64,000 bases of DNA. Source: Oscillospiraceae bacterium (GTDB taxonomy: Bacteria; Bacillota; Clostridia; Oscillospirales; Oscillospiraceae). The stretch spans positions 62,001 to 126,000 of the forward strand of contig JAFUNI010000023.1 of the NCBI GenBank assembly GCA_017482385.1. Direction: 5' to 3'. Below, piece by piece: positions 44,434 to 52,067 of this stretch. The notes under the pieces are model-generated. The model was given only the letters and a program-made list of their open reading frames with translations. It searched no databases and was not told the DNA's origin. Position 1 is the stretch's first letter. The number at the start of each line of letters is the position of its first letter. The translations under genes and the position numbers were made by a program.

Positions 44434-45787
44434 TGGATGCGCCTCCTTCCTTGAAATAGGCTTTGATCTCCGGTGCGTGATAGGTGTTGGTTAAAATATA
44501 AACCACCTTGGCATCAATCTCATCCAGTGCCTTAAAGATGATTGCCGGATCGTTTGTGTCATAGATCTGCACCCGGGATTCCTCAGCGCCTGCCAAAATC
44601 ATACGGCTGGCAATATCGTTGGCAACAGTTTGAGAAAATGCCACAAAATCGGTTGTGTTGCTTTCTACAATTGGGGTAAAATCACAATCAAAGAAGTAAA
44701 AACTGCCGCCATAATGGGGATAAAAGTCCGTAATTCGGTACATACCTACAAAAACAGCTTTTTCACGCTGATCAGCTGCAATGATATCCAACTGAGATTG
44801 AAGAGCTTCCGGATTTTCCTGCTTACCCCGCAGATAGTAAATCTCCTTGCCCTTAAAGTAGATCACATCCCGGTGGTTGGCACGGTTGTTAAAGCTTGCA
44901 AAGCCTTTTTGGATTTCTGTATCTGTGAGGCCAATATTACGGCAGATGGCAATGCACATTGCAAAATTGTAAATGTAGAAGGGATTGTTGTAAGGTACAT
45001 TCCAAACAGAATCGCCGCAAACAAAGGTGTTTTGTTCAAAATCAATGCCGGAAATGGTAACATCCGCTTCCTTATAGCTGGCATAATCACACTTGACGCA
45101 GTGGAAAGGACCGATATTTGCAAGATTGTATTTGTCGTAAACAATGGGATGACCGCATTTGGGGCAGGGAAGTGTGACATTATAGAAGTCGTTCCGAGTA
45201 TAGGTCTTATCATTATCCGCGACACTGAAATACACAGCTTTACCAGCCTGCTCTTCTAAGCTGCGGCTGCGGGGCTCTTCGTTGTTCAGATACAAGGTCA
45301 TATCCTTGGTGATTGCACCACGGAATTTCCGCAGAATGAAATCCGGGTCACCGTTGCGCTGCACCTGGTCTTTTTGCAGATTGGTAAGCCCTAAATTCCG
45401 ACCGGGCAGAACCTTGTGGATGGCAGGGAAACTCCGTTCATCGATCTCCAAAACCAGGAATTCTTTATTTAGAGCGCCACCCAAGGTAGAATTCTTAATA
45501 AGTGTGGTTGCCACGCCGCCCATCATATTGGCACCCTCTGTGTTGCAGGCAACGCCTTTGCTGGCGGACAGAAGGGTGTGGTTCAGCAGATTGGTGGTGG
45601 TAGATTTTCCGTTGGTGCCGGAAATGAAATACACCTTATCATAATCGATCTTCTTAAAACGGGCGACAAAGTCGGGCATAAGCCGAATGGCAATCTTACC
45701 GGAGTAGTTACTGCCCCGTTTTTTATCTACCAGATTCACCGCAAAGGCGATGAATTTGCAGATCCATAAGGTAAGCAAAAAACGCAT
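44426..45787 (-). CDS. MurT-like Mur ligase (DUF1727), divergent
   Basis: A 453-residue Mur-ligase-family protein. The ATP loop SGTNGKSTTT (about residues 53-62), NTEGANMMGG (about 84-93) and a four-cysteine zinc ribbon (CPKC with CVKC, about 208-233) match MurT. In true MurT a DGxD element near the C-terminal domain supplies the Asp that completes GatD's triad; here that region reads FYPHYGGSFYFFD and lacks it. The start at 45787 has GGAGG 8 bases upstream. Together with the GatD-like gene it forms a two-gene operon. ATP binding looks intact; the amidation role is doubtful. Confidence 0.82.
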   Translation of the reverse strand: MRFLLTLWICKFIAFAVNLVDKKRGSNYSGKIAIRLMPDFVARFKKIDYDKVYFISGTNGKSTTTNLLNHTLLSASKGVACNTEGANMMGGVATTLIKNSTLGGALNKEFLVLEIDERSFPAIHKVLPGRNLGLTNLQKDQVQRNGDPDFILRKFRGAITKDMTLYLNNEEPRSRSLEEQAGKAVYFSVADNDKTYTRNDFYNVTLPCPKCGHPIVYDKYNLANIGPFHCVKCDYASYKEADVTISGIDFEQNTFVCGDSVWNVPYNNPFYIYNFAMCIAICRNIGLTDTEIQKGFASFNNRANHRDVIYFKGKEIYYLRGKQENPEALQSQLDIIAADQREKAVFVGMYRITDFYPHYGGSFYFFDCDFTPIVESNTTDFVAFSQTVANDIASRMILAGAEESRVQIYDTNDPAIIFKALDEIDAKVVYILTNTYHAPEIKAYFKEGGASNG

Positions 45788-45850
45788 TCCTTTGACCTCC
45801 AAAGTATGTTTTTGTTAGTATAGCATATTCTGTAAAAATTTGCTACTGAA

Positions 45851-45883
45851 AAATAAGTGGCTTAAACATAAAGCCACTTATTT
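45851..45883. terminator. Intrinsic terminator after the Rieske flavoprotein gene
   Basis: AAATAAGTGGCTT pairs with AAGCCACTTATTT; the stem includes the last codon of the minus-strand gene at 45878. Confidence 0.75.
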
Positions 45884-47173
45884 ATTATCACCGTTTGCAG
45901 GATTGTCAATGACCTTGCCTTTTTCGGTAAATCGTGAGCCATGACAGGGACAATCCCAGGAATGCTCGAATTTGTTGTACTTCAAAGCGCAGCCAAGATG
46001 GGGACATCTGGGTGCGGTAGGCGTAATAAGCCCAAGTGTAGACTCAAACAGATTGATTCCGAGTTGGGGGTGGAGGATTTGCCTGCTTGGCGTAAACACC
46101 TTGGCAAAATCGTTTTCTTTATCTAAAACCAAATCTTTCAAAATCCTTGCTGCAACCATCGCGTTGGTCATGCCCCATTTGTTGAAACCGGTAGCCACAT
46201 AGAGATTGGGCGTGTCGCTTGCGTATTGCCCAATATAGGGGATGCTGTCCAGGCTCATACAATCCTGTGTTGCCCACCGGGCAACTTCTTCTGCACCGGG
46301 ATAAAATTTCCTGCTGAATTCCGTCAGTTCTCGCCAGTTTCCGCCTTTTTTTCCTGTTCTGTGACTGCCACCGCCCAAAAGTAAAAGATCCCCGCTTGTG
46401 CGGAAGGACAACCCCTTCAGTGAAGCATCCACATACATGCCTTTTACATCGGGTGCGTTTTTCAGCGCCAACACATAGGAGCGGTGCTGATAAAGCTTCA
46501 AAAAGTATGCGCCGTGTTTGTTGAGAAGAGGGAAGTGGGTGGCAACTATGATCTTCTCAGCTTTTATTTTGCCTTGGTTTGTGATGACCTCTCCGGGGCG
46601 AACCTTCAACGCTCGGGTGTTCTCGAATATTTGTAAATCCTTTGCAATGCTGCTTAAGAATTTTAGAGGGTGAAACTGTGCTTGCTTGGGGACACGCACC
46701 GCGCCCTGGATCCGAAAAGGGAGATTGATATTTTCTGCAAAAATAGCCGGGCTACCGATTCTCCGCAGAGCATTTGCTTCTTGTTCGATTTCAATTTGGC
46801 TGTTAAGAGAATACACAAAGGCATCTTTTTCCGCAAAATCACAATCGATTTTTGATGCAAGTTGCCTGTAACTTGAGAGGGCTTGATCCTGTGCCTGGAA
46901 ATAGAGCCGCGCAATATCGGTGCCGTATTTGCAGATGAGCTTGTGATAGATGAGTCCGTGTTGGACTGTAATTTTTGCAGTTGTGTTGTGGGTAATACCC
47001 TGACATATTCTGCCGGCATCAATTACTGCGCAGGAAATACCTGCTTCTTGCAGAAAATGTGCGCATAAAAGTCCGGTAATTCCACCGCCGATCACCAGTA
47101 CATCTGTCTGTATATCACCGGTCAGCGGGTCAAATCGGGGCATTTTTGCTGTTTTATCCCATAATGATTCCAT
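45878..47173 (-). CDS. FAD-dependent oxidoreductase with C-terminal Rieske domain
   Basis: A 431-residue fusion. The N-terminal DAO-type flavin domain has VLVIGGGITGLLCAHFL (about residues 25-41) and YVATGFNKWGMTNA (about 323-336). The C-terminal Rieske 2Fe-2S domain has CPHLGC and CPCHGS (about 391-416). It resembles YhfW-type proteins of Gram-positives, whose substrate is unknown. It lies downstream of nhaC in the same direction but separated by a terminator. Confidence 0.87.
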   Translation of the reverse strand: MESLWDKTAKMPRFDPLTGDIQTDVLVIGGGITGLLCAHFLQEAGISCAVIDAGRICQGITHNTTAKITVQHGLIYHKLICKYGTDIARLYFQAQDQALSSYRQLASKIDCDFAEKDAFVYSLNSQIEIEQEANALRRIGSPAIFAENINLPFRIQGAVRVPKQAQFHPLKFLSSIAKDLQIFENTRALKVRPGEVITNQGKIKAEKIIVATHFPLLNKHGAYFLKLYQHRSYVLALKNAPDVKGMYVDASLKGLSFRTSGDLLLLGGGSHRTGKKGGNWRELTEFSRKFYPGAEEVARWATQDCMSLDSIPYIGQYASDTPNLYVATGFNKWGMTNAMVAARILKDLVLDKENDFAKVFTPSRQILHPQLGINLFESTLGLITPTAPRCPHLGCALKYNKFEHSWDCPCHGSRFTEKGKVIDNPANGDNK

Positions 47174-47220
47174 TTAACCACCTCGTTTGACCTTAGTGTG
47201 TGTCGTTTCCGGGTGGTTAA

Positions 47221-47257
47221 ACAAAAAACAGGACGATTTCATCGTCCTGTTTTTTGT
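47221..47257 (-). terminator. Intrinsic terminator of nhaC
   Basis: A 17-bp nearly perfect stem, ACAAAAAACAGGACGAT with its complement, around a 3-base loop, right after the nhaC stop. Confidence 0.9.
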
Positions 47258-47261
47258 TAGA

Positions 47262-48773
47262 TTAGTTCTTTTTCAGTCGAACGCGATTTTTACCGGGCAG
47301 CTTCAGCATAGGCACAAAGCGGTCAAGACCTGTAAAGGTCAGGATAAGCAGAGAGCCTACAATGATAAAGCTTAGGTAGTTGTGGCTGATGATGTCCACG
47401 GGGGTGAAGGCGGCCAAAGGGAACACTGCAGATGCAATACCTGCGAAGAACACAGGGAAGCAGTGCCAGGGGATCATCTGAGAGCCGTAAATGCCCATAC
47501 CGGAGGTAAAGGTTGCCAAGCGAACACGGAGGGTGTAGGCGGCTTCTTCGTCATCGCATTCTACATTCTTTTCTACAATATCACGAATAATGGGAGACAT
47601 AGTTGCTACCTGTGCAGCTTCGTCAGAAAGGGCGGCGTTGCCGGCTAAGCACAGAACACCGCACCAGCCCATCAGCTGCTGTACATTCTTAGATATCTTG
47701 ACTACCAGTTTTGCCAGAGGATCAAATGCATTCATGCTATTCATAATGCCACCGAATGCGGAAACCCAAGCCATCATTACAATGACCCAGCTGCCGGCAT
47801 CGGCGAAACCGGTCAGCAAAAGCTTGTTGAGCCAGGTGGAGAAATCGGTGGTACCGGCAAACAGACCGCAGATCAGAGAAGACACCATACCTGCAGCCAG
47901 ACAGATCATCGTATGGAACTTCATAAAGGACAGGCCAATCACCACGATCAGAGGAATAACCATAAAGTAGGGGACGCCGGCTTCCACTTGATCCAGCAGG
48001 GCCAGCGCAGAGGGGCGTTCGGCGGCCAATGCTTCTCTTGCCTCTTCAGGGATTTGAGAAATAGCGGCAGCTACGTCACCCTGTGTGCTGGGCAGATCAT
48101 AGACAAAAATGCCAACCAAGGTTACAACGCCAAGAGCCAAAGCAAGAGAGCCGAATGCCCAAATTAACTGATGCTTCAGTCTGTCGATGATCTTGACATC
48201 CTGCATACCGCAGGACAGTACGGTCACATCGGAGATCATACCGATATTATCGCCAAAGCAGGAGCCGCCGGCAATGGAACAGAGGGTCAGTAAGTTGTTA
48301 CCACCAACCAAATGGTTCAGCCAAAGGAAAATAGGGGCGCAAGCAGCAAAAGTGCCCCAGGAAGAACCTGTTGCGGTGGAGAGCAGACAGCAAACGATCA
48401 GGGTAACAGGCGCAATGGTCTGTGCGGTAACACCGACCTCAAGAGCCAGGTTAATAAGGGCAGCACCGACACCGGTGGCCATAAAACACTCGGCAACGCC
48501 GTAAGCAAACATCAAGATAAAGAAAATCAAAACGATGCGCTTGACGGATTTCAGACATTGTTCAAAAGCGCACTCAAAGTCCACTTTGTACAGAATCATA
48601 TAAACCGCAATTGCGCTAAAGGTGGCAATCGGCGCGGCCAAGAGCAGATCCAGCTTAAATATGATAACTGCAGCAGCAAAGACCAGCAAAGGCACGAACT
48701 TAAAAGCAGCGATCCAGCCGTTTTCCTTTCTTTGCACCGTTTCCTCCTTGGGTGCTTTGACAGACTCCTCCAT
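47262..48773 (-). CDS. nhaC: NhaC-family Na+/H+ antiporter
   Basis: A 503-residue membrane protein with about eleven to twelve hydrophobic segments. TATGSSWGTFAACAPIF (about residues 137-153), SCFGDNIGMISD (about 173-184) and ALSDEAAQVATMSPIIRD (about 374-391) are NhaC-family blocks. Members exchange Na+ with H+ or organic acids; the exact exchange is not predictable from sequence alone. GGAGG precedes the ATG. A symmetric DNA site overlaps its promoter. Confidence 0.88.
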   Translation of the reverse strand: MEESVKAPKEETVQRKENGWIAAFKFVPLLVFAAAVIIFKLDLLLAAPIATFSAIAVYMILYKVDFECAFEQCLKSVKRIVLIFFILMFAYGVAECFMATGVGAALINLALEVGVTAQTIAPVTLIVCCLLSTATGSSWGTFAACAPIFLWLNHLVGGNNLLTLCSIAGGSCFGDNIGMISDVTVLSCGMQDVKIIDRLKHQLIWAFGSLALALGVVTLVGIFVYDLPSTQGDVAAAISQIPEEAREALAAERPSALALLDQVEAGVPYFMVIPLIVVIGLSFMKFHTMICLAAGMVSSLICGLFAGTTDFSTWLNKLLLTGFADAGSWVIVMMAWVSAFGGIMNSMNAFDPLAKLVVKISKNVQQLMGWCGVLCLAGNAALSDEAAQVATMSPIIRDIVEKNVECDDEEAAYTLRVRLATFTSGMGIYGSQMIPWHCFPVFFAGIASAVFPLAAFTPVDIISHNYLSFIIVGSLLILTFTGLDRFVPMLKLPGKNRVRLKKN

Positions 48774-48820
48774 AGTGACCTCCGAAAATATTGATAAAAT
48801 TGATATTATAAATAGATAAA

Positions 48821-48858
48821 ATGTTATAATATCTCTAATTCCGGCGGGATTATAACAT
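48821..48858. promoter_or_regulatory. Perfect inverted repeat at the nhaC promoter, possible operator
   Basis: ATGTTATAAT (48821-48830) and its exact complement ATTATAACAT (48849-48858), 18 bases apart. The right arm contains the -10 box of the nhaC promoter, so a bound dimer would block RNA polymerase. A 10-bp perfect match in AT-rich DNA could be chance. Confidence 0.5.
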
Positions 48859-48877
48859 ATTGGCTTGGAAATTGCAA
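48849..48877 (-). promoter_or_regulatory. Sigma-A promoter of nhaC
   Basis: Minus strand: TTGCAA (48877-48872) and consensus TATAAT (48854-48849), spacer 17 bp. Confidence 0.75.
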
Positions 48878-48915
48878 GAAGAATTGCAGAAAAATTTGCA
48901 GAAAATATAAAAGAA

Positions 48916-48943
48916 AAAAGCTATCCAAAAAGGGATAACTTTT
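48916..48943 (-). terminator. Probable original terminator of tRNA-Leu, now detached
   Basis: AAAAGCTATCC pairs, with one mismatch, with GGATAACTTTT. On the minus strand it follows directly after the CCA of the duplicated tRNA-Leu 3' fragment and ends in a T run, which is the usual place of a tRNA terminator. Confidence 0.6.
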
Positions 48944-49064
48944 TGGTGCGAGAGATGGGACTCATTTCTATCCTTTGGGTAGAAATCAAGGTAGCCACCA
49001 GTGTTTGCACTTGTGGCAGCAATATGCCACCGGCATATTGCGATTTAGTTCTTCGAGGCCCACC
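48943..49064. repeat. tRNA-linked three-hairpin repeat, copy A, with tRNA-Leu 3' fragment
   Basis: From left to right: 21 bases identical to the 3' end of the neighbouring tRNA-Leu including CCA (48943-48963); hairpin 0 (48964-48986); CAAGGTA; hairpin 1 (48994-49017); A; hairpin 2 (49019-49041, 10-bp perfect stem, ACC loop); then GATTTAGTTCTTCGAGGCCC and ACC. A second copy with the same order is at 61811-61960. No convincing protein is encoded; a 115-codon frame here runs across the tRNA and is rejected. Confidence 0.7.
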
Positions 49065-49065
49065 T

Positions 49066-49107
49066 AAAAAAAGATTGAAGCAATCCTTATTAGGATTGCT
49101 TCAATCT
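49066..49107 (-). terminator. Intrinsic terminator directly after tRNA-Leu
   Basis: On the minus strand AAGATTGAAGCAATCCT pairs with AGGATTGCTTCAATCTT and is followed by seven T. It touches the tRNA CCA end. Confidence 0.88.
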
Positions 49108-49190
49108 TGGTGCGAGAGATGGGACTCGAACCCACACGGCGTAACCACACGCACCTCAAACGTGCTTGTCTACCATTCCAACACTCTCGC
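49108..49190 (-). tRNA. tRNA-Leu (anticodon GAG)
   Basis: An 83-nt class II tRNA with encoded CCA. The acceptor stem GCGAGAG pairs with CTCTCGC; the anticodon stem CACGT/GCGTG frames the loop TTGAGGT, giving GAG (reads CUC and CUU). A long variable arm and the T-loop GGTTCGAGTCCC are present. Its 3' end is copied at 48943-48963. Confidence 0.95.
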
Positions 49191-49256
49191 AGATGTTACC
49201 AAAGAATTATAACCTGTTCCGGCTGTTTTGTCAATACATTTTTCCCCAATGCCCAG

Positions 49257-49285
49257 TTGTTTTTGCGGACAAAATATGCTATACT
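49257..49285 (+). promoter_or_regulatory. Sigma-A promoter of rsmE
   Basis: TTGTTT at 49257-49262 and TATACT at 49280-49285, spacer 17 bp. Confidence 0.7.
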
Positions 49286-49317
49286 CCTTTTGGATATTTC
49301 CGAAAGGAGCAAGTCCT

Positions 49318-50049
49318 ATGACACGATTTTTTGTGACCCCGGAGCAGATGTTGGGAGATTTCATTGTGCTGACCGGTGAAAACGCAGTCCATGCCAAGGT
49401 GCTGCGGCTGAAAGCAGGGGAGCAGGTACTGATTTGTGATGGCGGCGGCAACGAGTGTATTTGTACCATCAGCGATGTGAGCTCCAACCAAATTAGTCTT
49501 GTGGTTAATAATCGCCAGGAGTCTTCAGCTGAGCCGAAGGTAAGGGCAAGCGTTTATATGGCCTTTTCCAAGGGTGATAAGTTAGAGCATGTGATCCAGA
49601 AAGCTACGGAGCTGGGCGCTTATGAAATTGTTGCATTTCCCAGCAGCCGCTGTGTGTCCCGTCCTGATGAGAAAAGCCTTGCCAAGAAATTGGAGCGGTG
49701 GCAGAAGATCGCTGCCTCTGCGGCAGAGCAGTCGGGCAGAGGCTGCATCCCGAAGGTACTGACAGTAGACAGCTATAAGGCAGCCCTAAATCGAGCCGCG
49801 GAAGCCGACAAAGCAATTCTTTTCTATGAAAATGAACGGGCAACCACTTTGAAAATGGCTTTAGAGATGGAGCCGTTTACATCCATAAGCCTGCTCACAG
49901 GCCCGGAGGGCGGCTTGGAGCCAAAGGAAGTGGAAATGGCAAAAGATGCCGGTCTTCATATCTGCACCCTGGGCAGCCGTATTCTGCGCTGTGAGACGGC
50001 CCCTTTGTGCGCCCTGTCCGCCGTTATGTACGCAACAGGAGAGTTTTAA
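49318..50049 (+). CDS. rsmE: 16S rRNA (uracil1498-N3)-methyltransferase RsmE
   Basis: A 243-residue SPOUT methyltransferase making m3U1498 in 16S rRNA. An N-terminal PUA-like domain (about residues 1-70) is followed by the knot domain with KGDKLEHVIQKATELGAYEI (about 84-103), LLTGPEGGLEPKEV (about 193-206) and LGSRILRCETAPLCAL (about 218-233). The ATG at 49318 has AAAGGAG upstream. It is monocistronic between its own promoter and a terminator. Confidence 0.95.
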   Translation: MTRFFVTPEQMLGDFIVLTGENAVHAKVLRLKAGEQVLICDGGGNECICTISDVSSNQISLVVNNRQESSAEPKVRASVYMAFSKGDKLEHVIQKATELGAYEIVAFPSSRCVSRPDEKSLAKKLERWQKIAASAAEQSGRGCIPKVLTVDSYKAALNRAAEADKAILFYENERATTLKMALEMEPFTSISLLTGPEGGLEPKEVEMAKDAGLHICTLGSRILRCETAPLCALSAVMYATGEF

Positions 50050-50054
50050 CAATA

Positions 50055-50084
50055 AAGCACCGGAGTTTCCTCCGGTGCTTTTAC
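50055..50084. terminator. Bidirectional intrinsic terminator, rsmE / rlmH
   Basis: AAAGCACCGGAG pairs with CTCCGGTGCTTT around TTTC, between converging genes. Confidence 0.9.
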
Positions 50085-50563
50085 TTATGGTATTTGCTGC
50101 CTGCTTGAATGGCTTCGGCGCGGTAGATTTGTTCCAGGACCATTACCCTTGCCAAATGATGTGGGAAAGTCATAGGACTCATTGAAAGCTTAAAGTCTGC
50201 TATTTCCTTGAGCCTTGGTGCCATACCAAAGGAAGAACCGATCAGAAAACAGGCACAGCTTTTGCCCGACAGTTTCACATCTTTCATCTTTTCAGCCAGT
50301 GCTTCAGAGGATAGCAGTTTACCCTCCGGTGTGAGCGTGCAAAACCAGGCACCTTTTGGAATTTTAGCTAAGATAGTGTCCGCCTCTTTTTCCAATGCGG
50401 CATGAATCTCCGCTTGAGAAGGGTTTTCCGGCAGGCGTACCTCCGGCAGCTCGATCAGATTGAACTGGCAGTAGCCCTTCATGCGCTTTTCGTATTCCGC
50501 TGCAGCGGATAAGTAGAATTTTTCTTTCAGTTTGCCCATTGTGATCAGCGTGATATCAAACAT
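50081..50563 (-). CDS. rlmH: 23S rRNA (pseudouridine1915-N3)-methyltransferase RlmH
   Basis: A 160-residue SPOUT enzyme that methylates pseudouridine 1915 in 23S rRNA. CACFLIGSSFGMAPRLKE (about residues 107-124) is the SAM-binding loop, and LARVMVLEQIYRAEAI plus the C-terminal YHK end are hallmarks. The usual family length is 159. The start at 50563 (MFDITLITMGKLKEKF) has AGGAAGTGG upstream. Converges with rsmE. Confidence 0.95.
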   Translation of the reverse strand: MFDITLITMGKLKEKFYLSAAAEYEKRMKGYCQFNLIELPEVRLPENPSQAEIHAALEKEADTILAKIPKGAWFCTLTPEGKLLSSEALAEKMKDVKLSGKSCACFLIGSSFGMAPRLKEIADFKLSMSPMTFPHHLARVMVLEQIYRAEAIQAGSKYHK

Positions 50564-50609
50564 TTCACCACTTCCTTTTCTTGAGTATAGCACAAATATC
50601 AGAAAATGG

Positions 50610-50870
50610 CTACGGTTTCTTCTTTTGAAGTTGGTATTTTTTACGGGTTGCCTGGCCGCCCCGGATATGCCGCTCGGCCTTGTTTAAGTTCAACACCTGT
50701 CGTACCTGTTGATAGAGTGTTTTGTTGTATTGTGGGAGTCTTTGGGAAAGGTCTTTATGTACCGTGGATTTGGAAATGCCGAAGTGTTTGGCTGCACTGC
50801 GAACGGTGGCGCCGGTTTCTATGATATACACGGCCAACGCGCAGGCTCTATCCTCGATGGTATCTGTCAT
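50610..50870 (-). CDS. spoIIID: Stage III sporulation transcriptional regulator SpoIIID
   Basis: An 86-residue protein with a helix-turn-helix (about residues 17-45; GATVRSAAKHFGISKSTVHK) and a basic C-terminal helix. SpoIIID turns mother-cell genes on or off during sporulation. It has the family length and motif; the start at 50870 has AGGGAGG at good spacing. rlmH lies 46 bases downstream in the same direction. Confidence 0.95.
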   Translation of the reverse strand: MTDTIEDRACALAVYIIETGATVRSAAKHFGISKSTVHKDLSQRLPQYNKTLYQQVRQVLNLNKAERHIRGGQATRKKYQLQKKKP

Positions 50871-50933
50871 ATCATTCCCTCCCTGCATATGTCTGCCGAG
50901 AACAGATTATGACCGAGGCAGGGGAAATATGAC

Positions 50934-50962
50934 TTGACATATTATAGCGCATTTCGTAAAAT
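50934..50962 (+). promoter_or_regulatory. Sigma-A promoter of the threonine aldolase gene
   Basis: TTGACA at 50934-50939 and TAAAAT at 50957-50962, spacer 17 bp. Confidence 0.75.
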
Positions 50963-50990
50963 ATGAGTATTCATAGTAGGAGTGTATGAA

Positions 50991-52031
50991 ATGCGTTATT
51001 TTAACAACGATTATAATGAAGTCTGCCATCCGGCGATCCTTAACGCATTGGCGGAAAATTCCGGTGTTCAGATGCCCGGCTACAGTGCCGATACCTATTG
51101 CAGCGAAGCAGCGGAGTTGATCCGCAAAAAATGCGATGCGCCGAATGCAGCTGTGCATTTTTTGGTAGGTGGAACGCAGACAAACTTGACAGTAATTGCT
51201 GCATCTCTGCGTCCTCATCAGGGCGTGATCGCAGCGGAATCCGGTCACATCAATGTCCATGAAACCGGCGCCATTGAGGCCACCGGCCATAAAGTCATTG
51301 TTCTACCCTCCAAGGATGGAAAGGTCGATCCTGCTCTGGCGGAAAAGATCATAGAAAGCCAAAGCCTTTCTATGGATGCCGAGCATATCGTTCAGCCCAA
51401 GCTGATCTACATTTCTAACCCCACCGAGTACGGCACACGGTATTCCTTGGCGGAACTGAAAGAGCTGTCCGCTCTGTGCAAAGAAAAGGGACTTTTCCTG
51501 TTTGTGGATGGTGCCCGTATGGGCTATGGTTTGGCAGCAAAGGGGAATGATATCACCTTGGCGGACTATGCGAAATACAGCGATGCCTTCTACATCGGCG
51601 GTACTAAGGTGGGCGCTATGTTCGGCGAGGCTGTTGTGATTCCCAATCCCGCCATTGCAGAGGACTTCCGCTATTTGATGAAACAGCGGGGCGGCATGCT
51701 GGCCAAGGGCTGGTTGCTGGGTCTGCAGTTCAAAACATTATTTGAAAATGACCTGTATTTTACGATTTCTGCCCATGCAGATAAGATGGCTGACAAGATC
51801 CGCGAAACCTTGACCGATTTAGGTTATGCGCTCTATTTGCCCGGAACGACTAACCAAGTGTTTGTAACCCTTCCGGACAAGCTGTTAAAGGAACTGGGTA
51901 AGGAATTTACCTTCGCAACCTGGGAAGAGGCGGATGAAGAGAATACTACCGTGCGGTTTTGTACCAGTTGGGCAACCACCGATGAAAATGTGGATGCTCT
52001 TTGCACTGCACTTAAGAATTTATCCGAATGA
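50991..52031 (+). CDS. Low-specificity L-threonine aldolase
   Basis: A 346-residue PLP aldolase splitting L-threonine or allo-threonine to glycine and acetaldehyde. It opens MRYFNNDYNEVCHPAIL; ESGHINVHETGAIEATGHKV (about residues 84-103), FVDGARMGYGLAAKG (about 171-185) and YIGGTKVGAMFGEAVV with the PLP lysine (about 202-217) are present. The start at 50991 has AGGAG at 8 bases. It gives the organism a second threonine-to-glycine route besides tdh-kbl. Confidence 0.92.
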   Translation: MRYFNNDYNEVCHPAILNALAENSGVQMPGYSADTYCSEAAELIRKKCDAPNAAVHFLVGGTQTNLTVIAASLRPHQGVIAAESGHINVHETGAIEATGHKVIVLPSKDGKVDPALAEKIIESQSLSMDAEHIVQPKLIYISNPTEYGTRYSLAELKELSALCKEKGLFLFVDGARMGYGLAAKGNDITLADYAKYSDAFYIGGTKVGAMFGEAVVIPNPAIAEDFRYLMKQRGGMLAKGWLLGLQFKTLFENDLYFTISAHADKMADKIRETLTDLGYALYLPGTTNQVFVTLPDKLLKELGKEFTFATWEEADEENTTVRFCTSWATTDENVDALCTALKNLSE

Positions 52032-52067
52032 TACTTGCGTATAGTTATTCAGAAAGGGGAGATAAGA

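Noticed and set aside
45941..47068. Several plus-strand frames of about 60-76 codons inside the Rieske flavoprotein gene
   Set aside because: Shadows of the real minus-strand gene without start signals.
48865..49212. 115-codon plus-strand frame across the repeat and tRNA-Leu
   Set aside because: It reads through a tRNA gene, two terminators and the hairpin repeat; no family signal. The similarity of its peptide to the frame near 61769 is explained by the shared DNA repeat.
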